A DNA stretch of 64,000 nucleotides from Chengkuizengella axinellae (GTDB lineage Bacteria; Bacillota; Bacilli; Paenibacillales; KCTC-33759), in contig NZ_JAVAMP010000017.1 of the NCBI RefSeq assembly GCF_030730905.1, positions 1 to 64,000 of the forward strand, read 5' to 3'. A program made the position numbers and the translations under genes. The notes under the pieces were generated by a model. That model had not been told where the DNA came from and did no database searches. It saw nothing but the letters and a program-made list of their open reading frames with translations. Positions 27,400 to 36,516 of the stretch are shown here, one piece after another (the stretch's first letter is position 1; the number at the start of each line of letters is the position of its first letter).

Positions 27400-28998
27400 A
27401 TGTTTTTTTCTAAAAGCAAGAGCAAAAAAAAAGCTAAAACTTATATTGATTACACCTTTGTTGATGAATTAAAAGGTCAGCCTATATCTAATTCGCTGGA
27501 GGAAAACAAAAAAAAGCTAAAATATCTTTTCAATGACTGCTCTGATGTCAGCATTTCAGAGTTTCAAATAAAAAATGGTCAAAAAGCGCTGTCTATTATC
27601 ATCTCTGGTATGACAAATCCTGAACTAGTCAATCAAGCAATGAAAGCCATGATGAATACAGAAAATGACGCATCAGGCATAGATGATTTGAGAAATGTTG
27701 TACTTCCTTTTGCTCAGGTCGTTGAAGATCAAAACCTTGGGGATTTTTTAATGCATATATTAAGCGGGAACTTAGGTATTCTTGTTGACAACGAAAGCAC
27801 AGGATTAGCTATTGGTATTACTGGATTCGAGATGCGATCTATCAGTGAGCCTGAAACAGAGTCAAGTATTCGCGGTCCACGCGAAGGATTTATAGAAAAT
27901 ATTAGAATTAATACTTCCATGATCCGAAGGAAAATAAAGTCACCACACTTAAAAACAAAACCTTATCGTCTTGGTCGAGTCACTGGGACTGATCTTGCTG
28001 TAGTTTATCTTGACAATCTCATTGACCCCAATCTTCTAAAAGAATTGGATCGACGATTAAATATGATTGATATTGATGGAATTCTCGAAAGTGGATATAT
28101 TGAAGAGCTTATCCAAGATAATATATATTCGCCTTTTCCTCAATTCAAATTTTCAGAACGTCCAGATACGGTAGCAGCAGCATTACTGCAAGGGAAATTT
28201 GCCATTATTGTTGATGGTACTCCTGATGTTTTAATTGCCCCTACTGTATTTATAAATCTAATGCAAGCAAGTGAGGATTATTATGAAAGATATATGATCG
28301 CTACATTAATTCGTTGGCTTCGATATCTATTTTTATTCCTTGCGCTTACAACACCTGCATTTTATATTGCTTTTTCTACTTATCATCAAGACATTATACC
28401 AACAACCTTATTGTTAAGTATTGTTGCAGCACATGAAGCCATTCCATTTCCATCGATTATTGAAGCTTTAATTATGGAAGTCACATTTGAAGCATTAAGA
28501 GAAGCCAGCGTTCGACTGCCAAAAACGATTGGGCAAGCTGTCAGTATATTAGGTGCATTAGTTGTAGGACAGGCTGCTGTAGAAGCAGGAATCGTTTCAG
28601 CACCTATGGTAATCGTCGTATCCGTAACTGGAATAGCCTCCTTCACAATTCCTACTTTTAATGCAGGGATTGCTATACGTCTGTTGCGATTTCCTATCAT
28701 GTTTGCAGCCTCTTTATTCGGAATCTTTGGAATCTTTATGAGTTTGTTGCTGCTGTTGGGACATTTAGCAAACTTAAAATCATTTGGAGTACCGTATTTA
28801 GCACCACTAGCTCCTTTAAGATTAGGAGATTTAAAAGATTCTGTAGTTGCTGCTCCCTGGCCTTTTATGAAGAATCGACCTGAATATGTCACACTTCAAA
28901 ATCAAAAACGAATGGGTAATGAGCTAAGACAAAATGTTGAAAAAAATGGGGGTCTAAAAAATAATGAATCAGAGGAAGTGAGTGATCCAGGTGAATAA
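27400..28998 (+). CDS. Spore germination receptor A subunit (GerA family)
   Basis: 532 residues. A long soluble N-terminal part (to ~residue 290) is followed by about five membrane helices and a cytoplasmic tail. Family motifs: RGPREGFIENIRIN, GRVTGTDLAVVYLDN, FPQFKFSERPDTVAAALLQG, HEAIPFPSIIEALIME and RLPKTIGQAVSILGALVVGQAAV. It forms part of the inner-membrane nutrient receptor. ATG 27400 follows GGGGAGG by seven bases. The downstream C gene starts inside its last codons. Confidence 0.95.
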   Translation: MFFSKSKSKKKAKTYIDYTFVDELKGQPISNSLEENKKKLKYLFNDCSDVSISEFQIKNGQKALSIIISGMTNPELVNQAMKAMMNTENDASGIDDLRNVVLPFAQVVEDQNLGDFLMHILSGNLGILVDNESTGLAIGITGFEMRSISEPETESSIRGPREGFIENIRINTSMIRRKIKSPHLKTKPYRLGRVTGTDLAVVYLDNLIDPNLLKELDRRLNMIDIDGILESGYIEELIQDNIYSPFPQFKFSERPDTVAAALLQGKFAIIVDGTPDVLIAPTVFINLMQASEDYYERYMIATLIRWLRYLFLFLALTTPAFYIAFSTYHQDIIPTTLLLSIVAAHEAIPFPSIIEALIMEVTFEALREASVRLPKTIGQAVSILGALVVGQAAVEAGIVSAPMVIVVSVTGIASFTIPTFNAGIAIRLLRFPIMFAASLFGIFGIFMSLLLLLGHLANLKSFGVPYLAPLAPLRLGDLKDSVVAAPWPFMKNRPEYVTLQNQKRMGNELRQNVEKNGGLKNNESEEVSDPGE

Positions 28999-30169
28999 AA
29001 AGAAATTGCTTTTCATTTCCTTATGCATCTTTCAAACATTATTTATGACAGGTTGTTGGGATCGAACCGAATTAAATGATCTTGCCATCGCACTTGCTAC
29101 AGCCGCTGATATTGAGGAGGATGATGTTATCCGAACTACTGTACAGTTTGCTTTACCTGGGAAAATGGGAGGGGCTACTTCTGGCGGCGGCGGTGGCGGT
29201 GCAGAAGACAACATTGCTTATGTTGATTCGGATGTTGGGACTACTCTTCGTGAGGCTGTAGGTAAAATGCAAAGAAGGATGTCTCAAAGAATCACGTTTT
29301 CTCATCGTCGTGTATTTATAGTTAGTGAGGAATTAGCTAAAAAAGGGATTCGAGATATGTTTGACACAACAGCTCGCGTTGCACAAAACCGTCTTTCTGC
29401 CTACATCATTGTTGCTAAGGGAAAAGCCTACGATCTACTTAAAGCTGAGCCTCAGTTTGAACGATTTTCAGGTGAAAATATCTTATATTTAGCAGAAGCT
29501 AGAGGTGTGATAAGCGTAAATATGAGACAAGCTGCTCAATCCATAAGCTCTTTTGGCAGCGATACGATATTAGCTTATATGACAGTGACAAAATCTCAGC
29601 TTTCCAACGAGATTTCTGACGAAATAGAATTTTTAGGGTATGCACAGTTTCGAGATGACAAGATGGTCGGAATTTTCGAAGGGGAGCAAGCGCATGGCTT
29701 AATGTGGCTAAGGAATGAACTTAGTCCCTATACAACCATTGTAGAGATCAAAGAGGATAAATACGCTGCGATCAATATTAAAAATGGAAGAATCCAAATC
29801 AAACCAAAATTAAAGGAAGACCACATCGAATTTTCAATAAAAATAGATATCAATGCGAATTTAGTAGAGGATTTTTCTAGATCTGATATGACTAAATTAA
29901 ATGATAAAGATTTGTTTAATCGCAAACTTGAAGAACATATCAAAGCAGCGGTTGAAGGTGCAGTGAAAGTCATTCAAGAAAACAAGGCAGATTCTGCAAA
30001 TTTAGGGTTATTGGTAAATCGTCATTTTCCAAAACAATGGGAAGAGAAGTATGGTAAAAATTGGTATGAAGAATTGTCAAAGGCAAAGTTTACAATCATA
30101 GCAAATGCCAATATAACTGATGCTGGATTAGTGTCTGAAAATATTTCAAAAGGTGAGGAGCCAGAATGA
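28982..30169 (+). CDS. Spore germination receptor C subunit lipoprotein (GerC family)
   Basis: 395 residues. A lipoprotein signal ends at Cys25 (FMTGCWDRTELND). It contains a Gly-rich insert near residue 66 (TSGGGGGGAED), then AVGKMQRRMSQRITFSHRRVFIVSEELAKKG and a C-terminal domain ending at NADSANLGLLVNRHFPKQW. It is anchored outside the inner spore membrane as part of the receptor. The start GTG at 28982 overlaps the A gene by 17 bases and follows AGAGG by six bases. Its stop overlaps the D gene (ATGA). Confidence 0.94.
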   Translation: MIQVNKKKLLFISLCIFQTLFMTGCWDRTELNDLAIALATAADIEEDDVIRTTVQFALPGKMGGATSGGGGGGAEDNIAYVDSDVGTTLREAVGKMQRRMSQRITFSHRRVFIVSEELAKKGIRDMFDTTARVAQNRLSAYIIVAKGKAYDLLKAEPQFERFSGENILYLAEARGVISVNMRQAAQSISSFGSDTILAYMTVTKSQLSNEISDEIEFLGYAQFRDDKMVGIFEGEQAHGLMWLRNELSPYTTIVEIKEDKYAAINIKNGRIQIKPKLKEDHIEFSIKIDINANLVEDFSRSDMTKLNDKDLFNRKLEEHIKAAVEGAVKVIQENKADSANLGLLVNRHFPKQWEEKYGKNWYEELSKAKFTIIANANITDAGLVSENISKGEEPE

Positions 30170-30396
30170 GTACTTCTATTCAAATCAGCCTTTTTCTTAT
30201 GTATTTAGTTACAATTGCAATAGATATAAAATACATTAAATCAATGAAATTGGCTGAAAAAGTGATATTTTATAGTATGAATTCGATCATATTAATTCTT
30301 ATAGGATTAAGATTTATTTTTACAGAATTCCCCATGCCTATTGATTTCTTTATCCATTATGTTTCACCATGGGTTTTGGAATGGTCTCGTTCATAA
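30166..30396 (+). CDS. Small germination-receptor D subunit-like membrane protein
   Basis: 76 residues with two membrane helices (ISLFLMYLVTIAIDI and NSIILILIGLRFIFTEF). Short two-helix D proteins of about this size accompany some ger operons and modulate receptor function. It overlaps the C gene (ATGA) and precedes the B gene by 22 bases, which supports that role. Assigned by length, topology and position rather than by a motif. Confidence 0.7.
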   Translation: MSTSIQISLFLMYLVTIAIDIKYIKSMKLAEKVIFYSMNSIILILIGLRFIFTEFPMPIDFFIHYVSPWVLEWSRS

Positions 30397-30418
30397 AGAA
30401 TAAGAAGGAGTCAAAAAG

Positions 30419-31741
30419 ATGGATCAGCAGCAAATCATATCCCCACGGCAATTTTCTTGGATCTCAACAGTGATAATATTTACAAGCAGCCAGACTTTTG
30501 TTCCAAGAGAAGCCCTTTATATTTCACATCATAACGCTTGGTTCACTTATATTTTGCCATTAGTATATGTATTGTTTATAACGTATGTTTTTTATGAACT
30601 ATGTAAGGTTTTCCCCAAAAAAAATATTTTTGAAATCTCTTTCTTACTATTCGGAAAATTTGTTGGTGGATTCATTAACATCCTGATGATCTTGTATATT
30701 TGGTCTTCTTTTATGCGTAATATATCCACCATTTCTGTATTTATGGACAGTACAATTTTAATTCTAACGCCCGTTTATGTTATAGGTATTATTTGCAACC
30801 TCATTGTCCAGCATTATGGAAAAATGAGTATAGAAGTAAGTGCTCGCGTAAATGAGTTAACATTTATACTGTTTATTACTATGGCGTTTTCTATGCCTCT
30901 CATGTTAATAGGAGACATCCAAGTTCAAAATGTACTTCCAATATTAAGCCATGGCGTAAATGGATTCTTTAAATCCAATACGTTAAACCTGGGATGGTTT
31001 GGAGACTTATTTATTTTAGGTGCTTTTTTACATACTTTATCTGTCCCAAGACAAGTCCATGCCTCTTTAAGATATGGGGCCATTAACGCTACTTTTCTGC
31101 TAACTTTAATTATGATGTTAACGATTACTATTTTGGGACCTAACATCGGGAGTAAAGCTATGTATCCTATATATCTTTTAGCTGAGCAAATCCATTTTAC
31201 TGATTTTTTGGAGCGTCTGGAAATCATAATGGTTACCGCCTATACTTTCTCATACATGTTAAGCATGATTTTCATTTTCATTGCGGGTTTGATTGGAATA
31301 AGCAGTTTTACAAAACGAAGAGATTATCGAATTTACTCCTCATCCGCTGGTTGGTTAATGTACATGATTACCGTTTTATCTTTTTCTAATATTACAGACT
31401 TATATAATTTTGTAAGTTATAGCAGTGTGATCATTGCAATCACAATTCAAGTGCCTATTTTAATCTTATTTTGGATCTTCTCAAAAAGGAAAAAATATCG
31501 TAAACAGATCTCCGTAAAAGTAAAAAAAGAGCATAAGTACGGTCGTAGTTTTCGTTGGATGACCAACGGATTCATATTGCTGTCATTAGTGTTTATTTTT
31601 TTTGGAATATGGTTAGGTGATAAGATTGCAATTTGTGGAACCATAGCAGGTTTAGGCTTTTTATTAAGCTTAAGCAGCGCGTTGATCACATCACTATTAG
31701 AGATGATAAAATGCAACAAATTAAGGAGAAATAACCCATAA
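30419..31741 (+). CDS. Spore germination receptor B subunit (GerB family), C-terminally extended
   Basis: 440 residues. GerB proteins are APC-superfamily permeases that bind the germinant, usually ~365 residues with ten helices. The core matches (ISPRQFSWISTVIIFTSSQTFVPREAL at the start and ENVLPILSHG-like IQVQNVLPILSHG). After a basic stretch (KRKKYRKQISVKVKKEHKYG) there are ~60 extra residues with two more helices (FILLSLVFIFFGIWLG and GTIAGLGFLLSLSSALI). The second GerB in this window lacks these. Last gene of the A-C-D-B operon. Confidence 0.9.
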   Translation: MDQQQIISPRQFSWISTVIIFTSSQTFVPREALYISHHNAWFTYILPLVYVLFITYVFYELCKVFPKKNIFEISFLLFGKFVGGFINILMILYIWSSFMRNISTISVFMDSTILILTPVYVIGIICNLIVQHYGKMSIEVSARVNELTFILFITMAFSMPLMLIGDIQVQNVLPILSHGVNGFFKSNTLNLGWFGDLFILGAFLHTLSVPRQVHASLRYGAINATFLLTLIMMLTITILGPNIGSKAMYPIYLLAEQIHFTDFLERLEIIMVTAYTFSYMLSMIFIFIAGLIGISSFTKRRDYRIYSSSAGWLMYMITVLSFSNITDLYNFVSYSSVIIAITIQVPILILFWIFSKRKKYRKQISVKVKKEHKYGRSFRWMTNGFILLSLVFIFFGIWLGDKIAICGTIAGLGFLLSLSSALITSLLEMIKCNKLRRNNP

Positions 31742-31996
31742 TCATCTAATTTTTTTGTTTTAAAGGCAGGTATTTCAGCTCTTTTATAGAATTAAAGATT
31801 AAGGTGAATTGATTTATCATGTGAGAAAAATTTTTATAAAACAACATTATTTCTCACGATTCAATATTCAGCAGTAATCATTTTTTTCTATAAGAAGTAG
31901 ATAACGGACTGCAATCACACTTTTATGTGGTTTACATCTAAAAAAGTTCACATCTTTGTGGACAAACGATGCATTAAAACATCTGTTCTATCTCAA

Positions 31997-32024
31997 CTTT
32001 CAGTGAAGTAAACTTCACTGAAAG
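31997..32024. promoter_or_regulatory. Perfect palindrome upstream of the first M23 gene
   Basis: Two 13-base arms (CTTTCAGTGAAGT and complement) around a central AA, 33 bases before the peptidase start. There is no T-run after it, so it is more likely a repressor operator (TetR-like size and symmetry) or an RNA hairpin than a terminator. The rest of the 315-base gap 31742-32056 shows only A/T-rich sequence and a short ATGTGG/CACATC pairing. Confidence 0.6.
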
Positions 32025-32056
32025 CAGGTTCACTTTAATGGAAAAAGGAGTTACAT

Positions 32057-33118
32057 ATGAACAAACTATCTAAATTTAAGTGGAAGAAAAAGAAGTTTAC
32101 TTTTATCATTTTACAAGATGCAAACCGTTCCTCTATTCAATTTAAAATGTTGGATTTAGTTCTCTATAGTATTCCTGTCTTACTGGGACTTCTTATCCTT
32201 GCCATTTTCGTCTTTTCCACACTTCATCAAGGTGCCATGTTAAAGTTCGAACGTGTTCAGGATTCTTTAAAAAACAGTGAAACAGAATATGCAAAGTTGA
32301 TTTCACAAAAAAATCAAACGATAGAAAGTAAAGAGAAAACGATTGCACAATTGCAAAACAATTTAATTAGTTTATCAGAGCAGTCAAAAGAAATTGAAAC
32401 AAAACTTCATGAGTTAAAAAAACTAGAAAATGAGTTAAAAAAGATAACCGGTACTGACTCTACAGCTTTAACAAAACCATCTAATATAACATTGGAAAAG
32501 CAGTCAGTTGCAGCATTGACAGCTTCTTCTTATTTTTCACATAACAATAATAAGCTTGCCGAATTAGGAATTGGTGGACAGCTAATTCCTGTACATAATG
32601 AAGGTTTAAAGGAACTCTCAACAAATACATCAGAGGATTTAACTATATTAAGTGAAGATATGGACTCTTTATTAGATAGTTTAACAAATACCAAACAAGA
32701 GATCATAGAATATCAACAATTACTGAGCATTACACCTTCGATATGGCCAACAAATCATCAAAAAATTACATCCAAATTTGGTTATCGAAGAGATCCATTT
32801 ACGAATGCACTTAGCTTCCATACAGGTTTAGATATAGGAGCATACTATAATGATCCTGTTTATGCAGCTGCAAATGGAACCATTAGTTATACAGGTTATG
32901 ATCGTATCTATGGGAATCAAATTACGATCAATCATTCAAACGGTGTACTTACAAGATATATGCACCTAAATAAAATATTAGTTCAATCCGGTGAAAAGGT
33001 TGAAAAAGGTCAAAAGATAGGTTTGGTAGGTTCTACAGGAAGAAGTACAGGGCCTCATCTTCATTATGAAATTGTAAAAAATGGTCAACGGCAAAATCCA
33101 ATGGAGTACATTCAATGA
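32057..33118 (+). CDS. Membrane-anchored M23 peptidase, coiled-coil type (module 1)
   Basis: 353 residues. A basic N-terminus (KLSKFKWKKKKFTFIIL) precedes one membrane helix (~33-56), then a ~60-residue coiled coil (SKEKTIAQLQNNLISLSEQ), a linker, and a C-terminal lysostaphin-type M23 domain: SFHTGLDIG, YMHLNK and GPHLHYE provide the zinc-binding His/Asp residues. It should cleave peptidoglycan cross-bridges or stem peptides outside the membrane. AAAAAGGAG precedes the ATG. A bactofilin gene follows 36 bases later. A paralogous pair lies at 49476-50950. Regulation probably involves the palindrome upstream. Confidence 0.93.
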   Translation: MNKLSKFKWKKKKFTFIILQDANRSSIQFKMLDLVLYSIPVLLGLLILAIFVFSTLHQGAMLKFERVQDSLKNSETEYAKLISQKNQTIESKEKTIAQLQNNLISLSEQSKEIETKLHELKKLENELKKITGTDSTALTKPSNITLEKQSVAALTASSYFSHNNNKLAELGIGGQLIPVHNEGLKELSTNTSEDLTILSEDMDSLLDSLTNTKQEIIEYQQLLSITPSIWPTNHQKITSKFGYRRDPFTNALSFHTGLDIGAYYNDPVYAAANGTISYTGYDRIYGNQITINHSNGVLTRYMHLNKILVQSGEKVEKGQKIGLVGSTGRSTGPHLHYEIVKNGQRQNPMEYIQ

Positions 33119-33154
33119 CAGAGAACCTAACTTATACGGAAGGAATGATCTATA

Positions 33155-33571
33155 TTGTTTAAAGGAAACAAGGGGAAAATTGTGGATCCAAATAAAACAG
33201 ACACATTAGTAGGAGAAGGAACAATATTTGAAGGAAACATAAAATCAGAGGCAAGCATTCGCATTGATGGAAAAATTATTGGAGATATTCATTGTGAAGG
33301 TGATGTTACTATTGGAGAAAAAGGCGCTGCAATATCCAATATTACAGCTCGTAATATCACTGTAGCTGGCAAAATTGAAGGGAATGTAACCGCAAACGAA
33401 AAAATGGAAATTGCATCTACTGGAAAAGTAAACGGCAATATCTCCATGTCTGTTTTAACCATTGAGGATGGTGGAGTATTTGAAGGCAGCAGTAAAATGA
33501 ATATGAATCAAGCAAGAGAAGGGAAACAAAACGTAAGCGATCAAGAAAAAAGAAAAAATGTTCCCGCGTAA
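33155..33571 (+). CDS. Bactofilin family protein (module 1)
   Basis: 138 residues. The central DUF583/bactofilin beta-helix is recognised from DTLVGEGTIFEGNIKSEASI, RIDGKIIGDIHCEGDVTIGE and ARNITVAGKIEGNV, followed by a hydrophilic tail. Bactofilins polymerise on the membrane and often scaffold M23 peptidases, fitting the gene pair here. The TTG start at 33155 is preceded by GGAAGGA about 12 bases away; no better start exists. Confidence 0.92.
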   Translation: MFKGNKGKIVDPNKTDTLVGEGTIFEGNIKSEASIRIDGKIIGDIHCEGDVTIGEKGAAISNITARNITVAGKIEGNVTANEKMEIASTGKVNGNISMSVLTIEDGGVFEGSSKMNMNQAREGKQNVSDQEKRKNVPA

Positions 33572-33585
33572 CTTATAAACTCCAG

Positions 33586-33625
33586 AAATAGAGGAATTCT
33601 TTGGTCACCCTAAATTCCTCTATTT
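33586..33625 (+). terminator. Terminator between bactofilin 1 and cstR
   Basis: A perfect 13-bp stem (AAATAGAGGAATT and complement) with a 14-base loop and T-rich flank, between convergent genes, so possibly bidirectional. Confidence 0.85.
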
Positions 33626-33646
33626 TCACTTATTATTGGAAAAAAA

Positions 33647-33907
33647 TCATCTGCTTTTCACTAACAAATTTATGGCTTCCTTCACTACTTCACTCGTATC
33701 ATTCCCATTTTCTTGTTCCTCTAGGATGCAGTTCTCTAAATTCACTGCAACTATATATGCAATTGCTTTATCGGCAGCACTTCTAACAGCTGATAATTGG
33801 CTTACGACTTCCTTACAAGGTTTTTCCTGATCCATCATATTTAAAACGCCTCGAACTTGTCCTTCTAATCGTTTTAAACGTTTTTTAACGTCATCTCCAT
33901 ATTCCAT
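33647..33907 (-). CDS. cstR: CsoR-family persulfide sensor repressor (CstR/YrkD-like)
   Basis: 86 residues. All-helical CsoR/RcnR fold (KKRLKRLEGQVRGVLNMMD). Of the copper-site C-H-C triad only the two cysteines are present (EKPCKEV and LENCILEE, near residues 31 and 60); the His position is Asn. This pattern and the end EAINLLVKSR match CstR of Staphylococcus aureus, which senses persulfides through a Cys-Cys link, and YrkD of B. subtilis. The adjacent sulfur operon and operator palindromes support the call. It is transcribed separately from its own promoter with a degenerate operator. Confidence 0.9.
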   Translation of the reverse strand: MEYGDDVKKRLKRLEGQVRGVLNMMDQEKPCKEVVSQLSAVRSAADKAIAYIVAVNLENCILEEQENGNDTSEVVKEAINLLVKSR

Positions 33908-33928
33908 TTATATAAACTCCCTTCACTC

Positions 33929-33971
33929 ATACATGTATAGGTATATTACCACGAGTAAAAGAATGAGACAA
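33929..33971 (-). promoter_or_regulatory. cstR promoter with degenerate CstR operator
   Basis: Minus strand: -35 TTGTCT (33966-33971), 17-base spacer, -10 TAATAT (33943-33948), followed by the 16-mer ATACCTATACATGTAT (33929-33944). The last resembles the operator ATACCCCTAAGGGTAT at 40567 in its outer ATACC/GTAT parts. Autoregulation is inferred. Confidence 0.6.
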
Positions 33972-33993
33972 GTGAGTATATCTTTAGAAAGGT

Positions 33994-34626
33994 TTAATTA
34001 AAAGCTTCCGGGTTTGGTGCTGCCACTTCAATTAATTTACCAGAGGAAAGATCAAAAACATAACCGCTGATTTCAACACTTTCCCCATACTTTTTATAAA
34101 CAGGATGTTCTTTCACATTTTCAATCTGATTTAATACATTTAATTTAACCAACTCAAAATTGGTTAAATCCTTGCATTGCTGTTGGACATGTAGATTCTT
34201 TTGAATTTCAGATATCCATGTCATAATCCCTTCTTCTGCTGTTTGTGAATCCTTTGATTTTTGATCTAATTCTTGTTTTTGTCCATATTGTTGCCTCGTT
34301 TTACACGCAGCATCAATTCCACCACAGTTTGTATGACCTTCAATGATTATTTTTTTAATTTGTAAATGCTTCAACGCGTAATATAAACCTGCCGAAAAAC
34401 TGTCATCACTTTCAACTACCTGGTTGGCAACATTACGATGAACAAAAAAATGTCCTAAAGGCATATTAGCTGTAATCGATGGACTAACCCTTGAATCACT
34501 GCAAGCCAAAACAAAATATTCAGGCGATTGACCTTGTGACAGGTTGGAAAAGAATATTGGATCTTGTTTTTTCATTTCTAAAATAAATTGTTCATTCTGT
34601 TTTGATAAATTTAGTTCTTTTTTCAC
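33994..34626 (-). CDS. Beta-class carbonic anhydrase
   Basis: 210 residues. Zinc ligands are visible in ACSDSRV (Cys and Asp-Arg dyad) and EGHTNCGGI (His, Cys); HRNVANQV is also conserved. It interconverts CO2 and bicarbonate. I prefer the GTG at 34626 with AGGTG six bases upstream; an earlier TTG would overlap the SulP stop. It follows the SulP gene by 16 bases, a pairing known for SulP transporters that carry bicarbonate. Lies downstream of the persulfide operon on the same strand. Confidence 0.92.
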   Translation of the reverse strand: MKKELNLSKQNEQFILEMKKQDPIFFSNLSQGQSPEYFVLACSDSRVSPSITANMPLGHFFVHRNVANQVVESDDSFSAGLYYALKHLQIKKIIIEGHTNCGGIDAACKTRQQYGQKQELDQKSKDSQTAEEGIMTWISEIQKNLHVQQQCKDLTNFELVKLNVLNQIENVKEHPVYKKYGESVEISGYVFDLSSGKLIEVAAPNPEAFN

Positions 34627-34642
34627 CTTTATCACCTGCTTA

Positions 34643-36301
34643 TCATCCAATGTTTAATATATGTTTTATTGATGCATATTGAATATTTTGTCCATATTTT
34701 TCATTCCAACCAGCTCTCTTCACTAAATCTTTGATTGGTCCCTTCATTCCAGTAATGATAAATTCAATCCCTGCATTTTTATAATTGTCTATTATTTTTT
34801 CTAATTCATCTATTGAAACAGCATCTATATCATTGACAGCACTAAAATCTAGTATGATTCTGTTTATACTTGGCTTTTTCAGTAATTCGTCACTAAATCT
34901 TTTTTCTATAAATCCCATATTAGCAAAATAGATGGAAGCATCAATTCTAAAAATAAGCGTATTTTCAAATGTTTTCGCTTCAGGATAACGTCTGATGTTT
35001 CTAAACAATCCTTTTTCCTTTAAATATCCCAATTCAGCAATGTGTGGATATGCACTTCGCCATATAAAAACAAGTAATGAAAATACTGCACCTATAATGA
35101 TCCCTTCTTCAATCCCTAAAATAAGCGTCGTAAAGAACGTAAGGATTAAAGTCCATCCATCCATTTTTTTCACCTTAAATAAATGTTTGAATTCCTTAAC
35201 ATCAATTAGACCAAAAACAGCAACCATAATAATAGCAGCTAAAACTGCATTCGGTAAATAATAAAAGAGAGGTGTGAAAAACAGTAAAGTGATCACAATT
35301 AAAACAGCAGTTATAATAGATGCCAGTCCTGTACGAGCTCCTGCTTGATAGTTTACAGCAGATCTAGAGAACCCTCCTGTTACTGGATAGGCTGAAAAGA
35401 AAGATCCAACTACATTCGCTAGACCTAAACCATTCAATTCCTGATTGGAATTTATTTTATAGTTTTCTTTTGATGCAATCGCTTTTGCAACCGCAATAGA
35501 TTCCATGAAACCAACAAAGGATATTGTTAATGCGATAGGCATTAAGGTGATAATGGAATCCATATCAAATGCTGGTAAAGAAAAACTTGGAATTCCAATT
35601 GGAACCTCTCCTACGATTTTCACTCCAACATCATTTAATTTATAAAAATAAACTAGTAACGTACTAACTAGTACAACGATTAAAGGAGCTGGAAATCGCG
35701 GATACTTTTTTTTGAATAGCCATAAAAACAGAATACTTCCAATACCAATGAAAAAGGTAATTAGATTCATTTCATTAATACGTGATCCCGCTTCAAACAA
35801 GGTATGAAAGATCGTCTCCCCCGATTCCATATCGATTCCCAACAAATTTTTTAATTGACTCATTCCAATAATTAAAGCAGCAGCTGAAGTAAATCCACTA
35901 ACGACTGCATGCGATAAAAAATTGACAATAAAACCTAATTTAAATACACCCATCGCTAACTGGATAATACCTGTCATAAACATTAATAAAAATACATAGG
36001 ACAAATATTCTTCTGTACCAGGATCTGCTAACACGGATACTCCTGAAAAAACAAGCAGAGAAACCATCGCAACTGGACCTACAGCTAATTGTCTAGAAGA
36101 TCCCATAATGGCATATATAAACAGAGGAATCGTAGAGGCATACAAACCTATAACAGGAGGCAAACCTGCAATCATAGCATATGCCATTGCTTGTGGAATT
36201 AACATAATCGCAACAATTAATCCAGCAGATGTGTCTCCTCTAAGATCCTGCTTATTATAACGTTGAATCCAATCTAAAGCTGGAAAGATCTTTTTTAACA
36301 T
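34643..36301 (-). CDS. SulP family anion transporter with STAS domain
   Basis: 552 residues. About eleven to twelve membrane helices with the SulP signature near the start (AIMLIPQAMAYAMIAGLPPVIGLY, positions ~30-55) and NELNGLGLANVVGSFFSAYPVTGGFSRSAVN, then a C-terminal STAS domain (~440-550: IILDFSAVNDIDAVSIDEL). Substrates of the family are sulfate or bicarbonate; the coupled carbonic anhydrase favours bicarbonate, while the sulfur operon upstream favours sulfate or sulfite. Ribosome site GGGAGGAG. Probably transcribed partly from its own signals. Confidence 0.92.
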   Translation of the reverse strand: MLKKIFPALDWIQRYNKQDLRGDTSAGLIVAIMLIPQAMAYAMIAGLPPVIGLYASTIPLFIYAIMGSSRQLAVGPVAMVSLLVFSGVSVLADPGTEEYLSYVFLLMFMTGIIQLAMGVFKLGFIVNFLSHAVVSGFTSAAALIIGMSQLKNLLGIDMESGETIFHTLFEAGSRINEMNLITFFIGIGSILFLWLFKKKYPRFPAPLIVVLVSTLLVYFYKLNDVGVKIVGEVPIGIPSFSLPAFDMDSIITLMPIALTISFVGFMESIAVAKAIASKENYKINSNQELNGLGLANVVGSFFSAYPVTGGFSRSAVNYQAGARTGLASIITAVLIVITLLFFTPLFYYLPNAVLAAIIMVAVFGLIDVKEFKHLFKVKKMDGWTLILTFFTTLILGIEEGIIIGAVFSLLVFIWRSAYPHIAELGYLKEKGLFRNIRRYPEAKTFENTLIFRIDASIYFANMGFIEKRFSDELLKKPSINRIILDFSAVNDIDAVSIDELEKIIDNYKNAGIEFIITGMKGPIKDLVKRAGWNEKYGQNIQYASIKHILNIG

Positions 36302-36392
36302 TATTGCTCCTCCCTTCTCTTCCTACTCCCATCTCTTAATTAATGGCTTCTTACTAGAAGTTAAATGTTTTAACTTTTAATAATAAATGTAT

Positions 36393-36458
36393 TGTGGTTT
36401 GCCCTTATTTAGTGACTTTTGCGGTCTTTGCAAGTGGAACGTATAAGGGCAAATCACA
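36393..36458. terminator. Long-stem inverted repeat after the persulfide operon
   Basis: TGTGGTTTGCCCTTAT (36393-36408) pairs with ATAAGGGCAAATCACA (36443-36458), 16 bp with one wobble, around a 34-base loop. It lies between the tusA stop and the sulP start. T-richness is better on the plus strand than on the minus, so attenuation rather than full termination of the minus-strand operon is possible. Confidence 0.5.
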
Positions 36459-36516
36459 TTTTATACTTTTTAAAAAGAAATATTTAAACCTTCTTCGAAT
36501 TTATGAAGCCATTTAA

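Noticed and set aside
33601-33830. Plus-strand open frames opposite cstR
   Set aside because: Antisense to a well-supported gene, with no ribosome site.
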